From Paraphysomonas bandaiensis (lineage: Eukaryota > Chrysophyceae), in NCBI GenBank assembly GCA_965644295.1, contig CBFFRP010000551.1, positions 1 through 59,832 on the forward strand: a DNA stretch of 59,832 nucleotides, read 5' to 3'. The first letter of the stretch is position 1. Every line of letters begins with the position of its first letter. Positions 30,195 through 42,575 of this stretch are shown here, piece after piece. The position numbers and the translations under genes are program-made. The notes under the pieces were generated by a model. The model ran no database searches. It worked only from the letters and a program-made list of their open reading frames with translations, and was not told where the DNA came from.

Positions 30195-33100
30195 CTAAGT
30201 CATCCATCGTGGTCTCTTGGTTGAGTTCTCTGCCGGTGGGATAGGTACTTTTGTTCTTTTATTGCTAGCAGGTATGTTGATACCTCCCCCCCCCATTAGT
30301 GAATCCCGCAATCTGTGGAACGTGTTTGATGTGAGGGGTTTAGTTAGAATGTCGGCCAGCATCTCGTTTGTAGGCATGTAATCAACAATAATAGAGTGCG
30401 ATGCGACTTGTTCTCTTATGAAGTGATATCTGATGGCAATATGTTTTGTTCGTCGGTGGTGTACGGGGTTTAGGCATAGTTGAATTGCACCTTTGTTGTC
30501 ACACCATATGGTTGTTGAGTATGGCATGTGGAAGCCCAATTCCGAGAGTAGTGACCGTAGCCAAATAGCTTCTTGACATGCTGTTGATAGTGCCATGTAC
30601 TCCGCTTCTGTAGAGGATAGAGCTACAGTGGTCTGGAGTCGTGATTGCCAGGAAATGAGACAATTTCCAATAAAGAAGCAAAACGCTGTGGTCGACCTGC
30701 GAGTTAAGTTACAGCGTGCCCAATCACTGTCAGCGAATCCAGTTAAAGTAACAGACTTCCCGGAGTACTGTAGACCTTGATCGATAGTGCCTTTGAGGTA
30801 CCTAAGTATGTTTAATGCGGCTTTGCATGTGGTTAGATTTGGATTAGTACTGAAACGAGCAAGGGTGTTTACAGCATATGCAATATCAGGTCTAGTGCAC
30901 ACAGCAATATACATAAGTGAACCTATGAGCTCCTTGTAAGGAAAATTTTGGACAAATTCTTGATTTTCTTGAGATAGTTGTTTCTTTTCGAGAATGTCTA
31001 TATGAAAATTTGTTGTCATGGGGTGACTTCGTGGCTTGCAATCTTCCATGTTGAATCTGTGGAGTAGGTTCCGTATGTATTGAGATTGATTTAGTGTCGT
31101 AGTTCGATTCTGTATATCCTGTTTGACGAATATGCCGAGATAGTAATCTAGGAGGCCGAGATCATGAATGTCGAATTTTTCAGCTAACGAATTCTTGATT
31201 TGGATGATGTCAGTCCTACTTTTACCGGCGATAATGATGTCATCGACGTAAACTGCCAGAATTATGGGTCGACCATTGATTGATTTCGTGAATATGCACG
31301 GGTCGGACACTAATCTGGTAAAACCACAGTCTAACAAATAATTAGTACAACATTTATACCAATTTAACCCGGACTGTTTGAGTCCGTATATACTCTTTAG
31401 AAGTCTGAGGACTTTACCGTTTGGAACATTGAGACCAGCGGGTGGATACATGTAAATTTCCTCTTGGAGGTCTGCATTGATGTAAGCAGTGGAGAAATCT
31501 ACCTGGTGAAGCTCCAACCCAAGTATAGTTGCTAGTGCTATGACTGTTCTCATTGATGTGGCCTTTGCGACTGGGCTGTAGGTTTCGTTGTAGTCTTTAC
31601 CCTCGACCTGGGAGAAACCTTGAGCCACTAACCTCGCCTTGAAGGTAACCTCATCTCGCTTGACCTTTACCCTAAACACGAATTTTCCCCTTATGATGTT
31701 GGAATTTGCTGGTGGTGTCGTTATCCTCCAACAGCCTTTGCTCTCTAAAGACTTGATTTCTTTGTTGATGGCTTTCAGCCATTGTTCCTTGTACCTGCCT
31801 GATAGTGCCTCGCCAACATTGTTAGGTGTGTTAGGTACATCATTGCTACATGTGTCATTTGCATGCATAATGATGTCAACATCATTCATGTATAATGTTC
31901 TGTAACTATCATGTTTATCAGGTGTTTTGTGGTTGTACAAATATCTTTTATCAACATCACAGTGGTATATATTATCACCGAATTTGTGTACATTCATGAT
32001 TACCCTTTTTCTGGTCTGCCTCTTGCTGTGGAGACTTTTCTTTACGCAACGGCTCACCTTGTGACGGTGGGGTGTCCTTACACCCGTAATTGTGCCATCC
32101 GGGCTTTGCCGGCTCCTGTCACCCTGGGAATTCACAGTCTTGATTGCTCGTTTGACCTTACGAGCAGGGTGATCGCACTTGTTGTCACCCCGTGCCTCCT
32201 TCGGCACTGTATTCCGCTGAGCTTCTGCTGTGCGGCGAGGCCTTGCCTCCTTTTCATTTGAGTAGGGTCCTCTCAAATGGCTGTGACTCCCGCCCCGTGT
32301 GGCGTCATGACGGCTATCGGTTGAACTGCTCCTCCCTGGAGCTGTTCCTTCCACGGGGCATCCTAGTTCCTCTTGCGGGGGTGATACCGCGTTCTGATAA
32401 CTGAAGTGCTCGGCGGTGTATCTTTCGATGTCCGCAGCGTGTATTGGGTCATTTAACTCGATGACTCGCCCTTCATTTTCTCGTGGGGCCAATCCTCTGT
32501 AAGCAGCCACGTGGCCTTTGATGACTGTGATTCTTGTCGTGATGTATTGGAGGCCATCCTGTGGATCTGTGTGGGTCATTCCAACGAGGTATTGGAAGCT
32601 CTCGGCTGTTCGATTCTCTGAATTTTCTTCTCTCAGTGATGATTCGATTTCAGCGTAATAGTTTTCTTTGACGTCGGGGATGCACTCATTGAAAAAGACG
32701 TGACTTGAGATTACAAAGTCCTTGAGTGAAGGTACATATATGACGTACCCTGGTCCATCTTCTCGGTATCCCATGAAGTACCCAATATGGCTATGTGGAG
32801 ACCAATCGTTTCTTCTCTGAGACTTGTCTATGAATGTATGGCATTTGCAGCCCCAAATCCTGGCGTAAGATAAATCGGGGGCCTCGTCGTGGATGAACTG
32901 ATACGGTGATATGAATCCCTTTGCAGTGGCGCATGGCAGGCGATTTTTCATATGCGTGACGGTGGACATGGCCTGTTCCCAGAAGTTGGGTGGTAGGCCT
33001 GAGTTGCAAATGGATGCAAGCGTTCTTTCCTTGGTCGTGCGCCATGGTCGTTCTTGTATGGGGTTGTCTTCAGGCGTGTATGGAGCGTTGAAGGTCCAGG

Positions 33101-35135
33101 TTGATCCTAATTTTCTCAGCAAGTTCAGTACACGATGTGATACTAGCTCACGGCCACCATCAGCATGATAGTGTATTAGCCGTTTGCCTTTCGAATGCAG
33201 ATAATCCACAATTTTCTGAATGCACTCAATGACAAAATCCTCGGTTCTGTGTTTTCCATAGAATGTCCAACTGTATCTTGAAGCTGCATCGGTAGCTCCA
33301 AAGACTACGGTGTTTCCTGTGACTATTGCTGGAGGTGAAAATGGTCCAGTAAAATCAACTGCTATAAGTCCTCCAAGCTCCTGCGATCTTCTGGTTTTTG
33401 TCGGTATCATTTGTCTTGTCTCGCGCCTATGTTTCCTCCTGTGAGCCTTGCCTTGTGCGCAGCCATCACAAAGGCCTTCTGGTAGCTGTGGCGAGCTCAG
33501 GTCGGATTTTGGAATAGTGATTCCTTTCACAAGATTCAACTTTAGTGCTTTTTGGATTAAGCCAATGGATGCGTGGGTCAACCTTCGATGTGCCAGGGAA
33601 ATCGAGGAACCGCTGGATGTAGATGCCAAGTTGCACTGGTCTTGGATGTAACCTAAATCGGATAATCTGACCTCGTATAGACCGTTTTGTTTCCTGGCTG
33701 TGGTTAACAAAATTCCATCGTGGTATACGCGTGCCTCGTTATGCCCGAATACAATATTGCAGTTGGCGTCTGTTGTCAACTGGCTGATAGAAATTAAAGT
33801 CTTTGAGGCATCCGGAACTAGCTTGCACTTGCTAATCAGTCCAAGCTTGCCGTATCCCAATGCCTGCATTTCTGATCCTGATTTGGCGGTGTAAATTGTG
33901 GTTTGGTCATAAGTGAATTCGGAGAGTAAGCTTCGTGCTGCTGTAATTGATATTGTGCAGCCAGAGTCTAGAATGCCGAATTCCTGCTTCTCGTGTTCCG
34001 TATGTAGGACGTGATTGTCTGTGATCATCCCAGAGAATGCACTGTAGTCATTGTCATCGTTTGGCCCCTCATCGTCATAGTCTTCCAGTCTTAAGTTCGA
34101 ATCCCGATGACTGTTTCTTGGGTGTTTTGATGATGTGTTCTTGGAGTGATGCCCTTTCCCTCTTTTGTCGTCGTTTCGTTTGTTTGTGGACTTCTGCATC
34201 TGTTGTATGTGTTCCCACGAGTGCTTGCACTCTGCTGCAATGTGGTTGGATCCATTGCATCTGAAGCACTTAACTTCGCGCGACTTAGCACTTGTGGCTC
34301 TGTTGGACTTGTTGAATTTCTTCTGTTTTCGCTGCCCGTTGTTGTGCTTTTGCTTCTTCGGTAGACGGGGGTTAAACGGCTGTTTGCCTGTTGAGCTGTA
34401 GTTTGCGCTATCCCGTTTGGTTTCCGTATTTTGTGATAGTAGGGAGCCTACAGTGGAATGCTCGAATGCTCTCAATCTTCTTATCAGCGTTTTATAATCA
34501 TCAATTGGGTTCATTTGGAGGTTGATTGCCAGGTCCTTATAGGTCTGGTTCTCATTTGAAACCATCCCTTGTCGTATTCTTGAAATGAGGTCTTGTTCAG
34601 AGACTTTGTGGCCATGTGTAGCGAGCTTTAATCGCAATTTTTCGACTTCGTCCAGGAATTGATTGATTGTTTGAGCTTGCTTGATTTTGATTGATTGCAG
34701 TTGGCCAATGAGGTCGGTTATTGTATCATTTGAGGTCTTGTCTTTGAAATGCTTTTCGATCTCTGACCATGCCCTTTTTCCATCTCCTTCAGGGACTGTT
34801 TCGATAATACCCTCTGCTTCCTCGTTTTGGCCAATCACCGCGCTGGATAGAAGTGACCATAGGTAATTGTTGCCCTCCTCGAAATACTGCATATTTTCGT
34901 CGTAGGCGTTTTTCCTGTATAAGTAGTCCTCTTCTGTTTCTTCCTCTTGGCGTATAGGCTCCTCTGGCGGATCGTTTCTTAGGATGTATACTATCTTAGG
35001 CTTACGAAAGAACCAGGCTCTACTTTTCTTCTGCCATTTTGAGAAGTTCTTGGCGTCGAAGGGTGGCATGGAATCCTTCCTCTTGTCCGATGAGTCGGAG
35101 TCGGAGTTATCGTAACTGTTAGTCTTAGAACTCAT
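30195..35135 (-). CDS. Copia Gag-Pol polyprotein (1646 aa)
   Basis: Domains in order: Gag (about 1-280, UBN2-like, with ITDLIGQLQSIKIKQAQTIN), a zinc knuckle CFRCNGSNHIAAEC (C-x2-C-x4-H-x4-C), aspartic protease with ILDSGCTISI, the integrase zinc region (HRRLTHASIGLI...LCDGCAQGKAH), and the integrase core (VDFTGPF; HYHADGGRE; NPIQERPWRTTKER). Then come reverse transcriptase (HQVDFSTAYINADLQEEIYM; YVDDIIIAGKS) and RNase H (SRLQTTVALSSTEAEYMAL; WCDNKGAIQLCLNPVHHRRT). All catalytic boxes are present. The start ATG lies only 9 nt from the 5' LTR, so the primer-site candidate abuts the start codon. Length is slightly above the 1300-1500 aa usual for the family. Gag and Pol share one frame, with no shift between them. 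Confidence 0.95.
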   Translation of the reverse strand: MSSKTNSYDNSDSDSSDKRKDSMPPFDAKNFSKWQKKSRAWFFRKPKIVYILRNDPPEEPIRQEEETEEDYLYRKNAYDENMQYFEEGNNYLWSLLSSAVIGQNEEAEGIIETVPEGDGKRAWSEIEKHFKDKTSNDTITDLIGQLQSIKIKQAQTINQFLDEVEKLRLKLATHGHKVSEQDLISRIRQGMVSNENQTYKDLAINLQMNPIDDYKTLIRRLRAFEHSTVGSLLSQNTETKRDSANYSSTGKQPFNPRLPKKQKHNNGQRKQKKFNKSNRATSAKSREVKCFRCNGSNHIAAECKHSWEHIQQMQKSTNKRNDDKRGKGHHSKNTSSKHPRNSHRDSNLRLEDYDDEGPNDDNDYSAFSGMITDNHVLHTEHEKQEFGILDSGCTISITAARSLLSEFTYDQTTIYTAKSGSEMQALGYGKLGLISKCKLVPDASKTLISISQLTTDANCNIVFGHNEARVYHDGILLTTARKQNGLYEVRLSDLGYIQDQCNLASTSSGSSISLAHRRLTHASIGLIQKALKLNLVKGITIPKSDLSSPQLPEGLCDGCAQGKAHRRKHRRETRQMIPTKTRRSQELGGLIAVDFTGPFSPPAIVTGNTVVFGATDAASRYSWTFYGKHRTEDFVIECIQKIVDYLHSKGKRLIHYHADGGRELVSHRVLNLLRKLGSTWTFNAPYTPEDNPIQERPWRTTKERTLASICNSGLPPNFWEQAMSTVTHMKNRLPCATAKGFISPYQFIHDEAPDLSYARIWGCKCHTFIDKSQRRNDWSPHSHIGYFMGYREDGPGYVIYVPSLKDFVISSHVFFNECIPDVKENYYAEIESSLREENSENRTAESFQYLVGMTHTDPQDGLQYITTRITVIKGHVAAYRGLAPRENEGRVIELNDPIHAADIERYTAEHFSYQNAVSPPQEELGCPVEGTAPGRSSSTDSRHDATRGGSHSHLRGPYSNEKEARPRRTAEAQRNTVPKEARGDNKCDHPARKVKRAIKTVNSQGDRSRQSPDGTITGVRTPHRHKVSRCVKKSLHSKRQTRKRVIMNVHKFGDNIYHCDVDKRYLYNHKTPDKHDSYRTLYMNDVDIIMHANDTCSNDVPNTPNNVGEALSGRYKEQWLKAINKEIKSLESKGCWRITTPPANSNIIRGKFVFRVKVKRDEVTFKARLVAQGFSQVEGKDYNETYSPVAKATSMRTVIALATILGLELHQVDFSTAYINADLQEEIYMYPPAGLNVPNGKVLRLLKSIYGLKQSGLNWYKCCTNYLLDCGFTRLVSDPCIFTKSINGRPIILAVYVDDIIIAGKSRTDIIQIKNSLAEKFDIHDLGLLDYYLGIFVKQDIQNRTTTLNQSQYIRNLLHRFNMEDCKPRSHPMTTNFHIDILEKKQLSQENQEFVQNFPYKELIGSLMYIAVCTRPDIAYAVNTLARFSTNPNLTTCKAALNILRYLKGTIDQGLQYSGKSVTLTGFADSDWARCNLTRRSTTAFCFFIGNCLISWQSRLQTTVALSSTEAEYMALSTACQEAIWLRSLLSELGFHMPYSTTIWCDNKGAIQLCLNPVHHRRTKHIAIRYHFIREQVASHSIIVDYMPTNEMLADILTKPLTSNTFHRLRDSLMGGGGINIPASNKRTKVPIPPAENSTKRPRWMT

Positions 35136-35144
35136 CCGCTGCCA
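35136..35144 (-). other. Candidate tRNA primer-binding site
   Basis: The minus strand reads TGGCAGCGG immediately after the 5' LTR and immediately before the ATG. TGG at this point is typical for priming by a tRNA 3' CCA end; the tRNA is not identified. Confidence 0.55.
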
Positions 35145-35402
35145 AAATAAGATTTAAGGTTAGTCTTAATATTTAGTAAGAATATACTTGAAATTATTAG
35201 AGATAAAGATTGAACGATAAGGCCTAATAGTATAATAGCAAGACATGTTTGAGCAGAGCGTTAGCACCACATACATGTGCGTATCTTGTACAGTCGCGTA
35301 TCATGTATAGTTTGGTAATTATTCAGTCTATTTGGTATTTCATTGTATATGTGTGTTGTATTCACGCGTTAAGAGATATACGTGAATCAATGACTCCTAA
35401 TA
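35145..35402 (-). repeat. 5' LTR of the Copia element
   Basis: 258 bp, followed on its outer side by GTAAG, the second copy of the target duplication. It should carry the promoter; a TATA-like element is not obvious. Confidence 0.95.
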
Positions 35403-35407
35403 GTAAG

Positions 35408-36275
35408 AGTCAGAACTAGTTAAGCAAAACTGAGATAATACAAGTTTTATTGAATGTAATACAGTGTATGTACTTACAATAACACAGATTTCATTCAGCA
35501 CTTCTTCAAGACTACCTCAATATACAGTACAACTCTCAGTAATCTCAACATCTATGTGCTTATTGTGCACGCTCAATACGACGTAAGGTGAAAGGCGTGC
35601 ATTGACATCAGGTTTATTTAGAAGTAAGTAATGAACTTAGAAACAGCACACTCTCAGTTAAATTGTGATAAGCATTTCTCATCATTCATTGTCATCCATA
35701 CGGCATCGATGTTATCACAACCAACAATCAGCATTTTACCGCCTTCGATAGACGCAATCTTATGCAGTCAATATCGTTATCTATCATAATTCATACCATT
35801 CATATGATACTATCTTAAACTATTGTACTTTTCATTCAACGGTTATAATAGAAAAACTTCTAATATAGCTTTTATTGCTGTGATGTTATCAGGAAGTGAT
35901 GTAGCTCCATAGGAAAGGTGTACCACCGCAGGACTTCAGGAGTTGTACTTGCATAAAATGAGAACTAACAGCAGCATGAAGTGCTAATACGAAAGGTAAT
36001 AGAACTATTTAATACATATTATAACTTTTACTTAAATATAAGCAAGATTACATGCAGTACATGGATAGAATCTGCATAAGTAAAGTCACAATGATGAATT
36101 CTTTACCAGCTATATTCCTGCATGAACTATTATAAATAGGAAGTATTACGATACATACGTGGTCAGTCATCAGTTCATATTTCAGTGAAGATTCGTCCAT
36201 GCGAACAATGAGTAGCATTGCTAAGCGCTATAAAAAATGTTCTATATCATATTTTACAGAGCATCTATAGACCAT
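35408..36275. other. Intergenic, AT-rich, nothing recognised
   Basis: This is the 3' flank of the Roco gene on the minus strand. No ORF or repeat stands out. Confidence 0.4.
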
Positions 36276-39200
36276 TCACTCAGACGCCATCGTTGGTACA
36301 GACCTCATGCCAATATCATCAAAGTCAACAGTCATTTCTGCACTCTCTCTACTTTCCTCACTACTACCTTGATACTTGACTAAGCGCGATGGTGATCCCA
36401 TAGTGGCGCTGGGGGTAAAGCCCTGTCCTAAAAAAGAGTGCTCAATTGCACTAAATACACTGCGTAGCATTCCCTTTCCATTTCCTGGCGAACGGTTCAA
36501 TATGTACCCGCGACAAACCTGGTCCACAGTCAACCGAGGTTGCAAATGATGACACAGAACTGCAACAGGCGCATCCTTATCTTGATCACTGTATGAGTCC
36601 TCACATACACCGCAATCTCTAGACGAAGGACTATCCGCGAGAGTGTGCAATATACAACCAGGTCGCAGCATGACCACTCGGATCCACTCACAAGAAAAGG
36701 CTGAAAGGGACTCTGAGGACCCTCTACAGCTTCTCAACGCACCTATAAACACCTCACGAACAGCCCCCAAAGAAATCTCAACCATTGTCGTCAATATATT
36801 ATACATATGTTCGGAATTACAAGAGCCTTCTCCCCATACGAGAATATCAATCACTGTATTGCTATCTTGACTCCACTCATGATGTAAATAGTTCAATGTG
36901 GTCTCAATCAACACACATACAATACCACCTTCACTTTCTATCGTAATACCCAGACCTCGATCCCAGCATTTTACGGCAAACCCCTTCCAACTGGCACTAT
37001 AATTCTCCACCCATGCTCTAACCATATGACTTTGCACACAGTACATTGTCGTTGGAGGAAGGATATAAGGAAAAGCCGACTGAATCCGCCTTCCAATTGC
37101 ACCAAATATTCCCATATCTTCTCGTCGATTGGAATATTGAGAGAGTGGAATGGCGGATACTGCCCTCCGAGAAAGCCACTGAAATTTGTTTCCTCGTACA
37201 CGAGAGGGAATAAAAATGGAGAGAGGGGACGTTGGTAATCGCACGGACAGACTCTGTGTCTGTAAGATAGATACCAGGTCAGCTACAGTCATCGCAAAGG
37301 GAGGGGACACAGAAGAAAGAAAATCTTTCAGTTGGTTCTCCGAGAAAGCGTATTCAGAATCAACCCATGGCTGTCTAAATGACTGATCTTCAGACAGGCT
37401 AGCTGAGAATGCCAGCAGTGGAGTGAGTACGTGTCTGTTGAACCACGAAGGACATAGCACAATACGACATTGGTTGTTGGTACGAGGTGATAAGCTTGGG
37501 AGGAGTTTTGGTAAAGCATCGCTGAGCTCTGAATAGGAGCTACGGGAGGAATGATCAAGAGTGTGAAAATCTCTGGGACAGTCTTCTGATTTTCTAACGG
37601 AATTCGAGTGCGTTGCATCTGTGGGCATTTTAAATACACTGTGGCTACTAAGATTCTTGACATCCAGAAATTCAGAATCGTACATAGCCACAACGCCCAA
37701 CATATGCAACCACTGACAAGCGGACCTGAGTTCCTCTTCTTGCAAAGACTTAATATGACTTTTGGCCGCTACCAACAGAGAATAGAGGTCTATCACATGC
37801 TGTACTCCTGATTGATGGAGTACAGGTAAGCATCTATTAATAAGAACATCACATATCTTGGGAGCCTGCACATGCTTTGCCTGTCCTTTGTATCTGAAAC
37901 AAAGCACGTATATTAATTCTGCATCACTCTTTAATATACGCATCGAATACCTTTCCAATATCCAATTCTCCAGTTTCGGAGTAAAAGCACCCCCATGACC
38001 TTCTTCCCAGGTCCACATCTTAAAAACAAAGCATATGAGACAACGGCACTGCTGTGACAAACTAAATTTTCAAGTGGAATGTCTGGCACATCATGCAATA
38101 TAACACTGAATGCACGCCACACCGCAACTTTGGGCATATTTCTTCAAACACATTACGCTTATACCTGCGGAGTATTTCTCCATCCTAGCTTCAAGGACAC
38201 CCTTTTACGAACACTCTCTTCAAATTTTCGCCGCACTTCCTGACTCCTACTCCTTGTCATACTCCTTGCCGTATACTCTTCCTCTGATGGTGCCTCAGTT
38301 GTGTCTTTAAGGGAAGGTTGAGAAACCGGTTTATCCCTAATACTACTGTCTGCATCAGTAGACTGGCATGTATCTACAGGTGGAGGGGTAGGTTCAACTG
38401 GAAACGTTGTGTCCGGTGTTTCAGTATTGCTGGTAATTGGAGTCTCTGCTGGTCGGCATTGGGTGGTATTCGTGCTGGTTGTAGCTTCAGTATGTGTGGT
38501 AGATGTTGATGTATCAACATCCGTATGAACACTATTGGTCTACAGACAATTATATTACAATAAACAAGTGGTCCTCACAGAAGTGCTATAATAAAAAAGT
38601 AATTATGAACAAAATATACCAACACCACATAGAGCTTTATATCTTACACATCCAGTTGTATTCGCACCTGGAGGTCATCCACAGAAACAGCTGACGCATC
38701 TACGTGCCTCCAGGCACTATCGAACCCCCCAGCCCCTCCCAGCACTACACATATATCTCTTGACTTGTGTCCAAATGACATCAAGAGCTGAACATAAGAG
38801 GCCACCTCAGTGGCCACCTGAAGGGCGGATCTGCACTGGCACTGCACATTGAATGAGCAATAACACTGGTATAAAAAGTGCACGCTCACAAGAGTACTAC
38901 ACCTATTTACTTCATATGCACAACACCTACCGTGCTGCCAACCGCAGAGACAGAGACGACAGCTACACTCAAAGGGCCTGCCCTCAGGTGTAACCGATGG
39001 AGCTCCTGCAACTACACAACGAGTTTAATACTCGGACAATATAATCGACAAAAATCATGGCAATATCCTGCAAACTGTACCATATATCAACTCATACCTG
39101 AAAAGAAGAGCCCGTATACGCCCAAATGTGTGCCTGTAAGCTACCAAGAGCGAGTTTGTGTACCTCAGCAGCACACTCCTCCTCAACGGAAATCTAAAGC

Positions 39201-42200
39201 CAAACCAGTTACACAAATCTCGAGGGAGGTATCACAAGCATTCACCACGACTATGCGTAACTTACATTAGTAGATATATTAGGCCAGACGGAGCTCATGT
39301 GCTTCGTTGCCACCCATCCCTTGACCATAGCACAATTTCTCACACTGTCCTGACCAACTACATGTATTCTGATTGTGTTAGGCGTGTATGACGCGGCAAT
39401 AAGCTCTCTTTCTGCCTCCACAGCTCTAAGAACTACAAATCGATTACAAAAATATAGCTATCCAGTAGCATGACATACTTTCATCATAACGCCATCTCAT
39501 AGGCCCGAAATCTGCCTCAACAGTGCATACCCTAGATAATATTGAAAGGTTATTCTGAAGACGCTTAAATAATAGGATAACCTAGTATTATCTATAGCAG
39601 AGAGTATCTCGTTACTCATAGATGAAGTCAACTTATGACCTAGAAGCCTGAGCGCACTATCAGTGCATAAAACAAATAATACTACGTATGATTTTACAGT
39701 GCAGTGAATGCTTATATACATGCACCATAAACAGTATCATATACTATGTATGATATAAAGTCGATGACATATAGATATTCGTCGAAGGTAACACATACTT
39801 CAAACTTCTCAGTTGGGTTCTACTCTTCAGCATGACTGCAAGTGCTTCCATCCCATTCTCTCCAATTCCCTCTGCTTGATCAGATGTAGTTGGGTTTACG
39901 GACGTAGAAGTAGTAAATGCGTTCACAAGTGCCAATGGTGAAGCCATCGAATCAAATTCATTGGATGTCTCAGACTGCTGTTGCAAATTGAGGCCATTCG
40001 ATATATCCAGTGTCTGTTACACCATAACAATAAGACAATATTCAATATAGTAGAGTGTGGGCTATGCAAGTGCAATGTTTCCGATCATATCACAATAGCA
40101 CTGCTGCCACGCAGCATTATTCTCACACAGCACCACAATAATATAGAGTTCATTGGGCCCCACCATTCCATTGTACTCATGGTGACACAAATGGTGGGCT
40201 CACAAGATTACGTACATGTAAGGTTACATTTAACGATAACGTTGCAGCTAAAGCAATAGCACCGTTGTCATCAACTTGGTTCCCGCTGAGGCTACATATA
40301 CCCCTTAGCACAAGCAGATGTCGCTCAAAAACTACACATACTTTAAAGCCGTCAACGACGCGTTGAACTGAAGCATATTGGCGATATGAGCCACACCCTC
40401 TGAGCACAATCCACAGCCCCTCATTACCAGTTCTATGAACAATTACTATAAAATTTCGATGAAAATTGTTAAGGATACCTTGCAGGGCGATGTTTTTCCT
40501 CAAACACATGGAGAATTTCTCACTGCCCTCTGCACCGATGCAGTTATGAGATATATCAAGTTTAGTAATCCTTTACCAAGTATCAGTTAAACTAACACTG
40601 TGTAAATATGTTATACATGCAATACGTACCTTTTATTATTGGCCAATGCTATTCCTAGAGATTTCGCTCCAATTGAAGTCATGCCAATCCGTTGCAAACA
40701 AAGAACCGATAGCCGGCAGTTTGTTGACCCAATGAACTCGCTTAAGGCCACCACTCCCATATCGCCAACAGAATTTCCATGCAAGTCTAGGTGAGTAAGA
40801 GTTTCGTTATTCATATACAAACTAGCCATGTATTCACAAGAATATGGTCCCAATCCATTCCAACTTAAGTCGACAGATGATATATACTGGCTTGAAGACA
40901 GGCTTTGAAGGAGGGCACCTCCACCAGAAATACCGCTATATTCGTGAGGGATACAGGTTCTGTCTTCATTGTTTGAACCTTCCACTTTTGTGTCTTTCGT
41001 ATCGTTATTGGTTGGAAGCGATGGACAAGGAAGTAAGAGTATTATTTCATCGAGTAGTTGAAGAACGAAATCTTCAATGTGAGATGTGCTGTCAACATCA
41101 TCGCTGAGATCGACTTCGCTGTAAACACTTTCATTGTCGTTATCTTGCGCACTGACTTCGTTGTTACTGCTAATTTCACTTCGAATTTCGACTTCACTTT
41201 TACACCCGTCGTTTTCATTCCCTTTACGTGCCGTATTCTGGTCTTCTAGCTCATTTTCTAGGACATCAAATAGTGCGTTTCCATGCAAGTCCAGCATACT
41301 CAGAGTAGTATTCTCTCTTAGAGCATCTGCAAGGAGTCTTGCACCGTCATTGCCAATATCATTCTCGGCAAGTCTAAGGGACTTAAGGCGCATATTGACC
41401 TGCATGAATTCAATATGCATTGAACGTACAGAAGGTAGCTGGAGAAATATATGCGCACACAAAACACGGCATATATAATCACATATATAAAGCATACAAG
41501 TCATGGCCTGATGTAGTAAATACAGTGTGCTTTGTCTATATTAGAATAGTATAAAACTATGTAATACTATACGTTATATAACAAAATATGGAACCGATTC
41601 GCACGTATACCTGTAGGGATCGACACAAGGCAGAGAGTCCCGTCAGATCATACTCAGTGTGGTGACCTGACCCATCATCGTCAACCCCGCATATCGCATT
41701 ACCAGACAAACAGAGATGACGTAGTGTACTGTTCACATACAATGCCGAGGCTAAGTACTGAGCCCCATCCGAACCAATATTATTGAAGCGAAGACTACGC
41801 ATACCGCATCAACACACATTGACAATGAAATCAAAAGTCAATATCTTACTTTAACTCTCTCAAGCCAGTGTTAACTCTAAGCATTTTGGCTACAGCAGCC
41901 GCACCATCGGCCCCAATGTCATTATTTATCATGCTATAATTGAAGTTGTAAGCGATAAACTTCCACAAAAACAGCATACCTAAGAAATATAATTCGACCA
42001 TTCTGATGCATTAATGGAAGCCATTTCGCAACATAATTTCCCGCACGAATTAAAACATGAGTAAAACTACGTGAGACAATAGCTGCCCCATGACGACCAA
42101 GATTACAATGATCAAGATATATAACTGATTTCGCATTATCTGATCGACATAATCGTGCACATAAACTCTGCATAGATACCCAATCCGAAAGATCTTGACC

Positions 42201-42485
42201 TGATAGATTGACTGTACTTCCATATGAATTAAACTGTTGATTCATTTCAATCATAATAGGAGCTTCAATGTCGAATTCTTCATCACAAGATGGTTCAGAT
42301 ACAACACATGAAGAAAATAAATCTACAGGTAGAATACTTGATTGTGAAGACATATTGAGTGAAGAGGAAGTGATAAGATGGTCAAGAAGATCTAGATTAC
42401 TTGACCTGAAGGAGTTAGAGATGTGACATGATGAATATGCGGTTGATATCCTCATCATATGAAGAGAAGAGCCCGCCTGATTCAT
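36276..42485 (-). CDS. Roco-family protein (LRR, degenerate Roc, COR), multi-exon
   Basis: Minus-strand exons carry RNI-type leucine-rich repeats. Examples are 41850-41933 (DIGADGAAAVAKMLRVNT), 41611-41794, 40630-41399 (LKSLRLAENDIGNDGARLLA; LTHLDLHGNSVGDMG) and about 40486-40574 (ITKLDISHNCIGAEG). Joining the exons ending at 41850 and starting at 41794 gives LRELNLRFNNIG, a proper LRR across an intron. Next, about 39280-39415 reads IRIHVVGQDSVRNCAMVKGW where a Roc P-loop is expected, and about 38690-38830 reads SRDICVVLGGAGGFDSAW. A Ser/Thr/Pro-rich exon ends in a basic segment (38164-38539). The last part, 36276-38060, has COR-like blocks (CQWLHMLGVVAMYD; IVLCPSWFNRHVLTPLLAF). Roco proteins are LRR-linked GTPases/scaffolds; no kinase domain is seen. 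Exon borders are partly approximate and the start codon (42485 or nearby) is uncertain. Confidence 0.6.
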
Positions 42486-42575
42486 AGACACATACATACA
42501 CATGAGCACTGGACACAACTATACACACTACAGCCAAATATTAGAGTAGGGACGGAATACAGAAGTATATACTTA

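Larger units (their letters stand above)
29772..35402 (-). mobile_element. Intact Copia LTR retrotransposon (5631 bp)
   Basis: Two 258-bp LTRs (29772-30029 and 35145-35402) read as identical. A 5-bp target duplication GTAAG lies at 29767-29771 and 35403-35407. The single 1646-codon polyprotein on the minus strand is uninterrupted. A purine-rich tract (TTGAGGGGGAG on the minus strand) abuts the 3' LTR, and TGGCAGCGG abuts the 5' LTR as a tRNA primer-site candidate. Identical LTRs imply a recent insertion. The LTR ends read TATTAGG...CTTATTT and lack the usual TG...CA. Confidence 0.95.

Noticed and set aside
31639-34401. Plus-strand ORFs across the Copia element
   Set aside because: They are antisense to an intact Gag-Pol frame with clear catalytic motifs.
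36643-38509. Plus-strand ORFs opposite the COR-encoding exon
   Set aside because: They are short, and the minus-strand frame is long and shows COR-like blocks.
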